DNA of 64,000 nucleotides from positions 2,418,001-2,482,000 of the forward strand of contig NC_013946.1 of the NCBI RefSeq assembly GCF_000024425.1, in the 5' to 3' direction. Shown in pieces: positions 46,499 to 55,949 of the stretch. Source of the stretch: Meiothermus ruber DSM 1279 (GTDB lineage Bacteria > Deinococcota > Deinococci > Deinococcales > Thermaceae). Position numbers and translations under genes: made by a program. The notes beneath the pieces are model-generated. The model was given only the letters and a program-made list of their open reading frames with translations, made no database searches and was not told where the DNA came from. Every line of letters begins with the position of its first letter. Positions within the stretch are counted from its first letter, which is position 1.

Positions 46499-46569
46499 TT
46501 GGTATCCCCAGAGGTCATCCTAGCAGGCCATCAATATCACGACCGTTCTGGGTCTGTGCGCAAATCACT

Positions 46570-46623
46570 TTGATTTTTGAGGTGCCTCGAGCTAAACTAG
46601 CAAAAACTAACGAGCGTTAGTTT
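46570..46623 (+). promoter_or_regulatory. paa promoter with PaaR-type operator
   Basis: TTGATT (46570-46575), a 17-base spacer and TAAACT (46593-46598) form the promoter. Directly after the expected start lies a perfect 20-bp palindrome (46604-46623) with arms AAACTAACG and CGTTAGTTT. Its core CTAACGAGCGTTAG fits the published Thermus PaaR consensus CNAACGNNCGTTNG exactly. PaaR is a TetR-family repressor released by phenylacetyl-CoA. The regulator gene is not in this window. Confidence 0.8.
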
Positions 46624-46640
46624 GGTAGGTGGGAGGAGAT

Positions 46641-47612
46641 ATGCCAATCAAGTACGGAGTACCCAGCGACCCCGACTACAACGAGCGCCTGCGCGAGTTT
46701 GAGGCCCGCATCGCCCGCGGGGAAAAGATCGAGCCCGGCGACTGGATGCCCGAGGAGTACCGCCGCCAGCTCATCCGCATGATTTCCCAGCACGCCCACT
46801 CCGAGGTGGTGGGGATGCTGCCCGAAGGGGCCTGGATCACCCGCGCCCCCACCCTCAAGCGCAAGATGATCCTGGTGGCCAAGGTGCAGGACGAAGCCGG
46901 CCACGGCCAGTACCTCTACCACGCCGCCGAGACCCTGGGCATATCGCGCGAGGCCATGCTGGAAGCCCTGCTCTCGGGCAAGGCCAAGTACTCCTCCATC
47001 TTCAACTACCCCACCCTGACCTGGGCCGACATCGGCACCATCGGCTGGCTGGTGGACGGGGCCGCCATCAAGAACCAGACCATGCTGGCGGCCTGCTCGT
47101 ATGGCCCCTACAGCCGGGCCATGGTGCGCATCTGCGCCGAGGAGACCTTCCACCACAAGCAGGGCAAGGAGATGGTGCTCCTCTACGCCAAGGGCACACC
47201 CAAGCAGCGCCAGATGGCCCAGGACGCCATCAACCGCTGGTGGTGGCCGGCCCTGATGATGATGGGCCCCCACGACAAGGACAGTCCCAACACCGAGATT
47301 CTGGTGCGCTGGGGGATCAAGACCAAGACCAACGACCAGGTGCGCCAGGAGTTCATCAACGAACACGCGCCCGAAATCCTGGAAGCGGGCCTCACCATCC
47401 CCGACCCCGCGCTGCGCTACGACGAGGCCACCGGCAACTGGTTGCACGGCCCCATCAACTGGGACGAGTTCTGGCAGGTGGTGGGGGGCAACGGCCCCAT
47501 GAACAAAGAACGCCTGGAAGCCCGTCGGCGGGCCCATGCCGAGGGGGCCTGGGTGCGCGAGGCCCTGGAGGCCTACGCCGCCAAGAAGCAAAAGACCGCC
47601 GTCGCGGTGTAG
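46641..47612 (+). CDS. paaA: 1,2-phenylacetyl-CoA epoxidase subunit PaaA
   Basis: A 323-residue catalytic subunit of the di-iron phenylacetyl-CoA epoxidase. Iron-ligand helices include [20 protein letters not shown] (ExxH) and [16 protein letters not shown] (ExxH). The N-terminal [34 protein letters not shown] is also typical. The start at 46641 (MPIKYGV) follows GGGAGGAG; a start four codons earlier would remove that site. It is the first gene of the PaaR-controlled paaABCD unit. Confidence 0.96.
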   Translation: MPIKYGVPSDPDYNERLREFEARIARGEKIEPGDWMPEEYRRQLIRMISQHAHSEVVGMLPEGAWITRAPTLKRKMILVAKVQDEAGHGQYLYHAAETLGISREAMLEALLSGKAKYSSIFNYPTLTWADIGTIGWLVDGAAIKNQTMLAACSYGPYSRAMVRICAEETFHHKQGKEMVLLYAKGTPKQRQMAQDAINRWWWPALMMMGPHDKDSPNTEILVRWGIKTKTNDQVRQEFINEHAPEILEAGLTIPDPALRYDEATGNWLHGPINWDEFWQVVGGNGPMNKERLEARRRAHAEGAWVREALEAYAAKKQKTAVAV

Positions 47613-47630
47613 TGCTGCGGAGGAGGCTCT

Positions 47631-48194
47631 ATGGATACACAGTGGCCCCGCTGGGAAGTCTTCAAGCAGGACACCCCCCACAAACCCCATCAGGCGGTGG
47701 GCTCGGTGCACGCCGCCGACCCCGAACACGCCCTCCTGACCGCCCGTAACGTCTTTGCCCGGCGGCCCCAGGCGGTGAGTATGTGGGTAGCTCGAGCCGA
47801 AGACATCTACGCCTGGACCAGAGAGGAGATTCTCGAGGGCCTGGCAACCGCCAAAGCCGATACCGGCCTGGGCACGGCCTGCCGATACCTGGTTTTCCGC
47901 AAAACCAGCCACAAGCGCTCCATGACCTTTGTGGACCATGTGGGCGAGGTGGAGGCCACGAGCCCCGAGGAGGCCCTCCAGCAGGCCCAGGCCCGGTTCA
48001 CCGATACCACCGCCCTGGCCTGGTGGGTGGTGCCCGCCGATAAGGTCTACCAGAGCGACCCCAGCCCGGAGACGGTGGAAAGCTGGTTTGCCCCAGCCAA
48101 AGATAAAACCTACAAGCAGCAGCAGTACTACGCCACGGTGGGTTCTCATATTAGCAAGCACAAACGGGGGCGGGGGGTGGAAGATGAGGAATGA
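47631..48194 (+). CDS. paaB: 1,2-phenylacetyl-CoA epoxidase subunit PaaB (tandem duplicated)
   Basis: A 187-residue structural subunit, about twice the length of the usual 90-95 residues. It contains two PaaB units: residues 8-60 ([41 protein letters not shown]) and 86-150 ([41 protein letters not shown]). The second ends in a basic and acidic tail. GGAGG precedes the ATG. Its end overlaps paaC by 11 bases. PaaB bridges PaaAC dimers in other bacteria, so a tandem form may replace a PaaB dimer. Confidence 0.9.
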   Translation: MDTQWPRWEVFKQDTPHKPHQAVGSVHAADPEHALLTARNVFARRPQAVSMWVARAEDIYAWTREEILEGLATAKADTGLGTACRYLVFRKTSHKRSMTFVDHVGEVEATSPEEALQQAQARFTDTTALAWWVVPADKVYQSDPSPETVESWFAPAKDKTYKQQQYYATVGSHISKHKRGRGVEDEE

Positions 48195-48942
48195 AGTCCG
48201 CGAGGCCCTGATCGCCAAGCTAACCGCGCTGGCCGACGACGAGGTCATCCTGGCCCACCGCAACAGCGAGTGGGTCGGCCACGGGCCCATTCTGGAAGAA
48301 GACATTGCCCTGGCCAACATCGTGCAGGACGAGCTGGGCCACGCCACCCTGTGGTACGGCCTGCGCCAGCAACTCGACGGCTCCGACCCCGACCAACTGG
48401 CCTTTTTCCGCGACGCCAACCAGTACCGTTGCTGCGAGCTGGTGGAGCTGCCCAAAGGCGACTGGGCCTTCACCATGCTGCGGCAGTACCTGTTCGACCT
48501 TTACGAGGCGTTCTGGCTCGAGGCCGCCCGGCACAGCACCTACCAGCCTCTGGCCGATGCCGCGCAGAAGATTATCCGCGAGGAGCGCTTCCACCTGCAG
48601 CACACCCGAGCCTGGATAGAACGGCTGGGCCAGGGCACCGAGGAGTCCAACCGGCGCTTGCAGCAGGCCCTGGAGATGCAGTGGGGCTATGCCCAGCAGC
48701 TTTTTGTGCCCATCCCCGGCGAAGAACTGCTGGTAGCCGAGGGCATTGTGCCCGACCTGGCCTCTGTAAAAGAACGCTGGCTCGAGCACAGCACCCGCCA
48801 CCTGCAAGCCGCTGGCCTCAAGCTGCCCATCAACCCCGGCTACCAGCCCACCTCCCGCACCTACCACACCGAGCACCTGTGGAGCATCCTGGCCGAGATG
48901 CAGTCCACTGCCCGCTGGGACGCTGAAGCCAAGGTTTGGTAA
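48184..48942 (+). CDS. paaC: 1,2-phenylacetyl-CoA epoxidase subunit PaaC
   Basis: A 252-residue ferritin-like structural partner of PaaA. Family runs include [43 protein letters not shown] and [20 protein letters not shown], and [11 protein letters not shown]. The start at 48184 (MRNEVREA) lies inside the 3' end of paaB and follows GGTGGAAG. A longer in-frame reading upstream runs through paaB and is rejected. Confidence 0.95.
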   Translation: MRNEVREALIAKLTALADDEVILAHRNSEWVGHGPILEEDIALANIVQDELGHATLWYGLRQQLDGSDPDQLAFFRDANQYRCCELVELPKGDWAFTMLRQYLFDLYEAFWLEAARHSTYQPLADAAQKIIREERFHLQHTRAWIERLGQGTEESNRRLQQALEMQWGYAQQLFVPIPGEELLVAEGIVPDLASVKERWLEHSTRHLQAAGLKLPINPGYQPTSRTYHTEHLWSILAEMQSTARWDAEAKVW

Positions 48943-48943
48943 C

Positions 48944-49438
48944 ATGACCGCCCTACCCAGTACCGAGCAAGTCTGGAAGGCCCTGGCCCAGATTCCCGAC
49001 CCCGAGATCCCGGTGATCAACGTGGTCGAGATGGGCATTGTGCGGGGGGTGGAGATTGAAGGCCACAAAGCCACCATTACCATGACCCCCACCTTCTCGG
49101 GCTGCCCGGCTCTGCACCTCATCCGCGAACAGCTAACACAAACCGTCCGCTCGCTGGGCTTCGACCCAGTCGAGGTTAAAACCGTGTTATCGCCGGCCTG
49201 GAGCACCGACTGGATTAGCCCGGAAGCCAGGGAGCGCCTGCGCCAGTATGGGATTGCACCTCCCAAACCCAGAGGCGCGCAGGACTTTTTGATAGAGCTC
49301 GAGGCCGCCCCCACCCCCTGCCCACGCTGTGGTTCCCTCAACACGTCCGTCAAGAACACCTTCGGCCCCACCCTGTGCAAGGCCATCTACGTCTGCAACA
49401 ACTGCCAGGAACCTTTCGAAAGCTTTAAGACCGTGTAG
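48944..49438 (+). CDS. paaD: Phenylacetate degradation protein PaaD
   Basis: A 164-residue protein of the MIP18/DUF59 family needed for maturation of the epoxidase, probably in Fe-S or metal insertion. It has [20 protein letters not shown] and [11 protein letters not shown], and a C-terminal zinc ribbon CPRCGS...CNNCQ. It begins one base after the paaC stop. The usual reductase gene paaE is not next to it; a lipoprotein gene follows instead. Confidence 0.94.
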   Translation: MTALPSTEQVWKALAQIPDPEIPVINVVEMGIVRGVEIEGHKATITMTPTFSGCPALHLIREQLTQTVRSLGFDPVEVKTVLSPAWSTDWISPEARERLRQYGIAPPKPRGAQDFLIELEAAPTPCPRCGSLNTSVKNTFGPTLCKAIYVCNNCQEPFESFKTV

Positions 49439-49533
49439 ACAACAAAAAACCCCGCTTTGGGTCAAATCTAACCAAGCGACCCCCGGGCGGGGGTGTACAA
49501 TTCTCTTGCTCCTAAGAGCAAAGGGGGGTATTT

Positions 49534-50121
49534 ATGAAGCGTATAGCACTACTTGGCGGCGTTCTGGCTTTGGCTTTGGCTGGTTGTGGACTGGTCAGCA
49601 GCCCGCCCATCACAAACCCTTTTGGGCTCGAGGGACAGCAAACCTCCATCAACCTCGGCCCTAGCTCGGCTGCCACCGGCAACCTGAACGTCACTGCCAC
49701 CTTCAACGACACCACCCTCAATCTTCCGGTCACGCCCACCGGATTCAACTACAACCTGGCTATCTCGGGGGTTTCGCTAAGCGGCAGCAGCTGCCCTTCC
49801 CCACTGCCCGCCAGCGTCAACGTCTCGATGAATTTGAGCCTCACGGTCTCCGACAACCCTTCATCTGGGCCACGGCAGGCCTCTGCCACTGCCAACAACG
49901 TGCAATTTACCCTAAACCAGTCGGGTAGCAGTTATACCGTTGCCAACTTCAGCGCCACATTGAGCTTCTCCAACCTGCAAACCCTGCTGGATATCCTGCA
50001 AAACGGCGGGCAGAACGACGCAACTCTTAGCGGAACGGTGAATACCACCAGCAACCCCGATCTGGCCGGCTGCACCCTTACCATCACCTGGGGTGGCGGT
50101 CAGGGGATTTTGCGGTTCTAG
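49534..50121 (+). CDS. Predicted lipoprotein of unknown function
   Basis: A 195-residue exported protein. The signal peptide MKRIALLGGVLALALAGC ends in a lipobox (LAGC), so the mature protein should be lipid-anchored at Cys18. The rest is Ser/Thr/Asn-rich with beta-type alternation (GNLNVTATFNDTTLNLPV; SVNVSMNLSLTVSD) and no recognised domain. Upstream, TACAAT (49495) is a likely -10 element and a small hairpin TTGCTC/GAGCAA sits in the leader. GGGGGG lies before the ATG. A strong terminator follows. Confidence 0.75.
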   Translation: MKRIALLGGVLALALAGCGLVSSPPITNPFGLEGQQTSINLGPSSAATGNLNVTATFNDTTLNLPVTPTGFNYNLAISGVSLSGSSCPSPLPASVNVSMNLSLTVSDNPSSGPRQASATANNVQFTLNQSGSSYTVANFSATLSFSNLQTLLDILQNGGQNDATLSGTVNTTSNPDLAGCTLTITWGGGQGILRF

Positions 50122-50183
50122 CCTCCAGCCCAAAAAAACCGGGCAACGCGGGCGGCGCAACTCCAGCCTGGCTTGCTTGGTGC

Positions 50184-50216
50184 ACAGGCGGCCCCGGGCG
50201 GGCCGCCTGTTGTTTC
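50184..50216 (+). terminator. Intrinsic terminator after the lipoprotein gene
   Basis: ACAGGCGGCCC, a five-base loop and GGGCCGCCTGT form a perfect 11-bp stem followed by TGTTTC. Confidence 0.75.
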
Positions 50217-50286
50217 AAAAGGGCGGCCGAAAGCAGTTCTATCTTCAACCAGGCATGGCCAAAAGGGGTGTAATGTATCTCGGCAA

Positions 50287-51288
50287 TTAATCCCGCACGG
50301 CCATGCGCCGGGCCACATACACCAGGAACGGCGCTCCAATTCCGGCAATCAGAATTCCCACAGGCGTCTCCAGCGGCTTGTCAATCAGGCGCGCCGCCAG
50401 ATCTGATAGCAGCATTAAACTCGCACCTAGAATCGCCGATAAAGGGATCACTTGACGATAATCCGGGCCCACCAGGCCCCGGGCCGCGTGGGGTACCATC
50501 AGCCCCAAAAAACCAATCGGCCCTGCCACACTCACCGCAGCACCGGCCAGCAACACAGCCAGGGTTGTGCTCACCAGTCGAACAACTTCCACCCTGGTTC
50601 CCAATCCACGGGCCACATCCTCTCCAAGGCTAAGCAAGTTGATCTGATGAGACAAGATCAGGGCTAGCAGCAAAGCGGGCACAGCCCAAGGTAGCAGCGT
50701 CCAGACGTGTTCCCAGGTACGGCCGGCCACACTGCCCGACAAGCTGAATAAAACCCCTCGAGTGCGGTCTTCAAAGATAATCAGTAAGAAGCTGGCAGCA
50801 GCGCCCAGCATGGAGCCCACAGCGATACCGGCCAGGGCCAGGCGAACCGGCGTAAGGCCCACGCTCAGGGTGATGCTGTATACCAGCGCTGCAGCACCAA
50901 CCCCACCCAGGGCGGCCACCACCACGGTACTCCAGGGCGGCAGGCCCGGGAAAAAAACCAGGGCCACCAGTATGGCCAGCACGGCCCCAGCATTAACCCC
51001 CATAATCCCAGGCTCGCTGAGCGGGTTGCGTGTAATGCCTTGCATCATAGCCCCGGCCACGCCCAGACAAGCCCCTACCAACGCAGCCACGATCGCCCTT
51101 GGAAGACGCAATGTGTGCACAATAAGGGCATTGTTGCTGCCCTCCGGATGGAACAGCAGGCGCCACACCTCATCCAGTGGAATGTTGGCGGCCCCCAGGG
51201 AGATGGCTAAAAGAAAGGAAAACACCAGCAGTCCTAGGGCCAGCAGATATACCAGCAGCGTTGGGGCTAACCTTCTGGAATAGATCAT
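50287..51288 (-). CDS. FecCD-type iron-siderophore ABC permease (last gene of uptake operon)
   Basis: A 333-residue inner-membrane permease of the BtuC/FecCD family with about nine or ten helices. Characteristic blocks are LRLPRAIVAALVGACLGVAGAMMQGITRNPLSEPGIMGVNAGA and GPIGFLGLMVPHAARGLVGPDYR. The start at 51288 (MIYSRRL) is four bases after the binding-protein stop. It pairs with the adjacent binding protein and the FecE ATPase. Confidence 0.93.
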   Translation of the reverse strand: MIYSRRLAPTLLVYLLALGLLVFSFLLAISLGAANIPLDEVWRLLFHPEGSNNALIVHTLRLPRAIVAALVGACLGVAGAMMQGITRNPLSEPGIMGVNAGAVLAILVALVFFPGLPPWSTVVVAALGGVGAAALVYSITLSVGLTPVRLALAGIAVGSMLGAAASFLLIIFEDRTRGVLFSLSGSVAGRTWEHVWTLLPWAVPALLLALILSHQINLLSLGEDVARGLGTRVEVVRLVSTTLAVLLAGAAVSVAGPIGFLGLMVPHAARGLVGPDYRQVIPLSAILGASLMLLSDLAARLIDKPLETPVGILIAGIGAPFLVYVARRMAVRD

Positions 51289-51292
51289 GGGT

Positions 51293-52228
51293 TTATGGGG
51301 TGGGTATCTTGAAGCTATAGGCTCCGCTAGCGGGTTTATCAGCCAGCAAACCGCTGTCAATCAACTCAGCCAGGATAAAGCGGGTGGCCAGGGGCCCTCG
51401 ACCACGGGTCCAGTTATCCCGATCGAACTCGTAGACCCGCCCTTGCCTGGCTGCTTCCAGCCGAGACCACAAGGGGTTGCGCGCCCAGCTTCGCACGATG
51501 GGGGTTTCATCAGGCGCGGTGAACACCACCAGGGTGGCCGGATTAAGGGCCACCAGACCTTCCAGCCCCACCTGGTACTGGGTTTGGTTGTTTTGCGGTT
51601 TAGCCAGGCTCTTACGGCCGAGGCGTTCTAATAGGGAGCCGATGAAGCTCTCGCTGGAGTGCACGGTAAAACTACCGGGTGTGGCCACCGCCAATAGCAG
51701 CGGGGGTGCTTTGGGGTTTGTAAAGGCGCGCGCCTTGAGGAGCAAGCGCTCCTGATCCTGTAGAAGTTTCTGCGCCTGGGCCTCGCGCCCTACCAGGCGA
51801 CCAATCTCTAATACCTGTTTGTTGAGGTCATCGAAGCTTCCGCGCCGTGAGGAAAAGGCCACCACCGGGGCAATACGCTGAAGCTGAGGTATCAAGTCCT
51901 TGTGCACAAAGGTATCGGCGATGATGACCTGCGGTTGCAGCGCCAGAATGGCTTCCAGGCTTGGCACCGCCCTCGAGCCAACCGAGGTTACACCCACCAC
52001 CCGGTTGCGCAGGTACGGTGGCACCCCCCGATCCCCCCCTTGCGTTCCGATGGCTGCACCCACAGGGGGTACGCCCAGGGCTATCAACGTGTCCAAAAAA
52101 CTATACTCCAAGGCCACCACCCGTTTTACGGGTGTTTCCAGGCTCAGGGTGCCCAAATCATGGCTAACCTGAATTTGGGCCAGAGCCAAACCGCTTAGAA
52201 CCAGCAGCGCCAGCAGGCGGCTTATCAT
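51293..52228 (-). CDS. Iron-siderophore ABC transporter binding protein
   Basis: A 311-residue class III periplasmic binding protein with signal peptide MISRLLALLVLSGLALAQ. The N-terminal lobe has TPVKRVVALEYSFLDTLIALGVPPVGAA, then VGSRAVPSLEAILALQPQVIIAD, the pattern of FecB/FhuD-like proteins. Ligand could be a ferric chelate, haem or cobalamin. ATGA at 52225-52228 overlaps the ATPase stop, so translation is coupled. One of five such binding proteins within 10 kb. Confidence 0.92.
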   Translation of the reverse strand: MISRLLALLVLSGLALAQIQVSHDLGTLSLETPVKRVVALEYSFLDTLIALGVPPVGAAIGTQGGDRGVPPYLRNRVVGVTSVGSRAVPSLEAILALQPQVIIADTFVHKDLIPQLQRIAPVVAFSSRRGSFDDLNKQVLEIGRLVGREAQAQKLLQDQERLLLKARAFTNPKAPPLLLAVATPGSFTVHSSESFIGSLLERLGRKSLAKPQNNQTQYQVGLEGLVALNPATLVVFTAPDETPIVRSWARNPLWSRLEAARQGRVYEFDRDNWTRGRGPLATRFILAELIDSGLLADKPASGAYSFKIPTP

Positions 52229-53049
52229 GCTTTCTCCTCCACTCGTTCGTCCACTATTAGAGGCTCTTTACGTGCAAGGGCATAGGGAATGCAGTAAGGC
52301 CGGCCGGTTTCGGGATCCCGCAAGAAATGCGCCTTAAGGCCAAATACCTCCCGGAGTATTTGCTCGTTCAGCACCTCCTCCGGCACGCCCTGGGCCACCA
52401 CCCGGCCCCCATTCACCACAATCAATTGATGAGCAAAGCGGGAGGCCTGATTAAGGTCGTGCAGCACCATAACCACCGTCTTACCTTCCTCCCGATTGAG
52501 CCGCACCAACAATTGCAGCACCTCCAATTGGTGGCTGAGGTCTAGGTAGGTGGTGGGCTCATCGAGCAGCAAAATAGGGGTCTGCTGGGCCAGGGCCATT
52601 GCTATCCAGGCCCGCTGGCGCTGCCCCCCCGATAGGGTCTCCAGGGCGCGGCTGGCAAAAACCGTCATGCCGGTCTGGGCCAGGGCCCACTCCACCGCTT
52701 CTCGATCGGACTTAGTGCGTCCGCCCAGGGTAGACTGGTAGGGGTAGCGTCCGAACCATACCAGCTGCTCCACGCTCAGGCCCTCGGGGGCCTGTGGCAT
52801 CTGGGGCAGTATCGCCAGTTTTTTTGCCACCACCTTGGTCGGAAGGTGCTGGATCATCTTTCCATCCAGCAGCACAGAACCCTGTCTGGGCGGTAAGAGC
52901 CGGGCCAGGGAACGCAAAATGGTGGACTTCCCGCAGCCGTTGGGCCCAATCAAGACCGAGATCTGCCCCTGTGCAATGGAAAGATTAAGATCCTCGACGA
53001 CCAGGCGTCCGTCGTAGCCCAGGTATAGCTGATTGGTGGATAGATTCAT
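52225..53049 (-). CDS. FecE-type iron-siderophore ABC ATPase
   Basis: A 274-residue cytoplasmic ATPase. Walker A is GPNGCGKSTILRSLARLL, signature LSGGQRQRAWIAMALAQ, Walker B ILLLDEPTTYLDLSHQLEVL and switch VMVLHDLNQASRFAH, all typical of FecE/FhuC. The C-terminal ALARKEPLIVDERVEEKA is extra. It is the only ATPase of this class in the island and must serve both permeases. Its start overlaps the upstream permease stop by four bases. Confidence 0.95.
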   Translation of the reverse strand: MNLSTNQLYLGYDGRLVVEDLNLSIAQGQISVLIGPNGCGKSTILRSLARLLPPRQGSVLLDGKMIQHLPTKVVAKKLAILPQMPQAPEGLSVEQLVWFGRYPYQSTLGGRTKSDREAVEWALAQTGMTVFASRALETLSGGQRQRAWIAMALAQQTPILLLDEPTTYLDLSHQLEVLQLLVRLNREEGKTVVMVLHDLNQASRFAHQLIVVNGGRVVAQGVPEEVLNEQILREVFGLKAHFLRDPETGRPYCIPYALARKEPLIVDERVEEKA

Positions 53050-54053
53050 CGTGCTCGTCCCACCCTTCGCATCAGGTATAAGAAGTAAGGTGCGCCCACC
53101 AGGGTGGTCAGCAGTCCGGCAGGTATCTCTAAAGGCGGCACCAGCCCTCGAGCCAGCGTATCTGCTACAACCACCAGGATGGCCCCCAGCAGCAAAGAGA
53201 CCGGCAGCAGCAAATGGAACCTCGAGCCCACCAGCAGCCGGGCCGCATGGGGTGCAATCAGTCCCACAAACCCCAGAATGCCTGTTCCTGTCACCGCCAC
53301 GGAGGCCAGGGCTACTCCCAGCAAAAGGGCCACCAGCCGGCCCAGCTCCAAACGCATACCCAGGCTCTTGGCGGTGGCATCACCAAAACTGAGCACATCC
53401 AGCTTCTGGTGAAGCACCAGCGCCAGCGGGATAAGGAGAAGCGCAAAAGGCAGCACCCTCCAAAGGCGTTCCCAGTCCGCCCCATACACCGTGCCCACCA
53501 GGAAAGTTAGGGCTTGGGCCACCCCATCGTCGGCCCGCACCAGAATCAACCGGCGCAAAGCGTCCAGCGATGCTTCTACCGCCACGCCAATCAGGGCCAG
53601 GCGTATAGGCAGCACCTCCCCGGTGCGGATAGAGAGCAGGTAGACCAGCACAAAAGCCAAAAACCCGCCCAGGCAGGCCCCCACCGGCAGGGCCCAGAGC
53701 GGGGCCTGTGGCAGCAGAATCAGGGTAAAGACTGCGGCCAGACCTGCCCCAGCCGCTACGCCCACAATGTCCGGCGAGGCCAGCGGGTTCCGCACCACAC
53801 CCTGCAAGATGGCCCCGGAGGCGGCGAACATAGCCCCGCAAAGAGCCCCCACCAGGATGCGCGGCATGCGTAAATCGTAGAGAATGCGGGCATGGGTATC
53901 CTCGGCATGGCCCAGGTGGCCAAGCGCTTGCAGCACCTCGGCAAAGCTCATGCGCACCGCACCAACCCCCAGCGCGGCGATACCGACCACCACCAGCCCC
54001 AGGGTGAGCAGGGGAATGATTGCAAGTTTCAGGCCAGCCCATGCGGCCTTCAT
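53046..54053 (-). CDS. FecCD-type iron-siderophore ABC permease
   Basis: A 335-residue permease, paralogous to the one at the operon end. It shows LRMPRILVGALCGAMFAASGAILQGVVRNPLASPDIVGVAAGAGL and TGILGFVGLIAPHAARLLVGSRF. The start at 54053 (MKAAWAGLK) is used, as the 19 residues upstream overlap the flavodoxin end. The two permeases may form a heterodimer, or each may work with FecE as a homodimer. Confidence 0.93.
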   Translation of the reverse strand: MKAAWAGLKLAIIPLLTLGLVVVGIAALGVGAVRMSFAEVLQALGHLGHAEDTHARILYDLRMPRILVGALCGAMFAASGAILQGVVRNPLASPDIVGVAAGAGLAAVFTLILLPQAPLWALPVGACLGGFLAFVLVYLLSIRTGEVLPIRLALIGVAVEASLDALRRLILVRADDGVAQALTFLVGTVYGADWERLWRVLPFALLLIPLALVLHQKLDVLSFGDATAKSLGMRLELGRLVALLLGVALASVAVTGTGILGFVGLIAPHAARLLVGSRFHLLLPVSLLLGAILVVVADTLARGLVPPLEIPAGLLTTLVGAPYFLYLMRRVGRAR

Positions 54054-54087
54054 AGGGCCAACACCCCTGCGGTGCACAGCCCGGCCT

Positions 54088-54618
<531 letters not shown>

Positions 54619-54634
54619 CTGACTTTCCCACCTC

Positions 54635-55000
54635 TCAGTTGGTCATGCGCCAAGCCGCTTCCGCCTGAGCCATCGGAGGGGATTGACGCAAGCGCTGCCG
54701 GGCCACAAAGCAAAGGTGCCGAAGTTCGGCCCACTCGAGCGGCTCCAATCGAAGGCCGACATTCCCCACCCACAACCGGGTGGTACGGGCCTGTGGGCTG
54801 GCCTCGAGGAAGCCGTCCTGCCTGGGCTCCGACAGGGTGCGGTTGGAGCCCAGGAAGTCCTCGAGGCGGGCGAAATCCTTGGGGGCTAGGTGTAGGGTGA
54901 GGTTATCCCAGGCCAGATGAATGATGCCGTCGCAGCAGTTGCAATAGCCGACAAAGCGGTACTCTGAAAGCTTTGCGATGATCCGGGTGTGGTTGCACAT
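54635..55000 (-). CDS. Small Cys-rich protein (possibly DUF6686-like)
   Basis: A 121-residue protein opening MCNHTRIIAKLSEYRFVGYCNCCDGIIHLAWDNLTLHLAPKDFARL. The C-N-H near the start and C-N-C-C cluster near 20 look like a metal or Fe-S site. The rest has ARTTRLWVGNVGLRLEPLEWAELRHLC. The pattern recalls a small uncharacterised family (DUF6686-like), but I am not certain. It lies between a binding-protein gene and flavodoxin with very short gaps, so a part in iron handling is likely. Confidence 0.7.
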   Translation of the reverse strand: MCNHTRIIAKLSEYRFVGYCNCCDGIIHLAWDNLTLHLAPKDFARLEDFLGSNRTLSEPRQDGFLEASPQARTTRLWVGNVGLRLEPLEWAELRHLCFVARQRLRQSPPMAQAEAAWRMTN

Positions 55001-55003
55001 AGC

Positions 55004-55933
55004 TCACCTACGCAACATAGCAGTGATGACCGCATTCACCAGGGTCTCGGCCGAGAGAGGGCCGCCAAAGGTCCAGGTCTGACCCGAAAGCCGGTAAGCC
55101 CGGTTATTCTTGACAGGTTCCAGGTTCTTCCACAACGGCTCCACACTGGGGTTTAAAAAGACATTGTCATCGTCTTGCACGATGTAGAAGAAGTTATCGG
55201 CCCTAATGGAGGCCAGACCTTCCAACCCCAACGTGCTGTAGCCATACAGTTGGGGGCGATCCGACCAGGCGTTTTTCAAACCTATGCGCTCGAGAATTTC
55301 AGAGGCAATGCTGTTGCGGGTAAAAAGCCGCATGGTGCCCACGTTCTGGCTGGTAAAAGCCTGTACCAGGACAAAACTCTCACCGCTGCGCTTGGCCTGT
55401 TGCAGGAGCTGCCGGGCCTGGGCAAAGCGGGCTTCCATCTGAACCCGCACCCGGCGGCCCTGATCGCCCTTGCCCACCAGCTCTGCTACGGTCTGGAAAT
55501 CCTGCAAGACGCGCGCAAACTGGCTGCTGCCATCCTCTGGGAACGGGTTAAAAGCAATGGTAGGCGCGATTTGGGAGAGCCGGCCATAGGTCTGGGTGAT
55601 CCGAAAGCTGGGTGCCAGAATCAGGTCGGGCTTGATGGCCGCAATTCGCTCGAGGCTGGGCTGCTGGCGCGTACCCACATCCGGCACACTGCGGTCGAGC
55701 GCAACCGGGATCTTGACCCATTCGTGGTAGCCGCGAATATCAGCCATGCCCGCTGGCTGTAGCCCCAGCGCCAGCAGGTATTCGGCGTAGGTCCATTCCA
55801 GGGCCACCACCCGTTTGGGGGTACCCACCACACAGGTCTCACCCAACGCATGTTGGACAAGCCGACCTGTGCAAGCCTGGGCAGCAGTCAGCGAGGCCAG
55901 AATAAACAGAAACCCGGAAATTAATCGCTTCAT
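55004..55933 (-). CDS. Iron-siderophore binding protein
   Basis: A 309-residue periplasmic binding protein with signal peptide (MKRLISGFLFILASLTAAQA). The mature start CTGRLVQHALGETCVVGTPKRVVALEWTYAEYLLALGLQPAG is nearly the same plan as the next paralogue and includes two cysteines that may form a disulfide. GTRQQPSLERIAAIKPDLILAP follows. FecB/iron(III) dicitrate or hydroxamate binding is the usual role. Its stop is three bases before the Cys-rich gene. Confidence 0.92.
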   Translation of the reverse strand: MKRLISGFLFILASLTAAQACTGRLVQHALGETCVVGTPKRVVALEWTYAEYLLALGLQPAGMADIRGYHEWVKIPVALDRSVPDVGTRQQPSLERIAAIKPDLILAPSFRITQTYGRLSQIAPTIAFNPFPEDGSSQFARVLQDFQTVAELVGKGDQGRRVRVQMEARFAQARQLLQQAKRSGESFVLVQAFTSQNVGTMRLFTRNSIASEILERIGLKNAWSDRPQLYGYSTLGLEGLASIRADNFFYIVQDDDNVFLNPSVEPLWKNLEPVKNNRAYRLSGQTWTFGGPLSAETLVNAVITAMLRR

Positions 55934-55949
55934 ACAGCCTCCTTACAAA

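Noticed and set aside
46617-48476. 619-residue open frame antisense to paaA and paaB
   Set aside because: It is a GC-rich shadow of the paa genes, with low-complexity Gly/His/Leu composition and no family match, while the plus strand encodes clear PaaA and PaaB.
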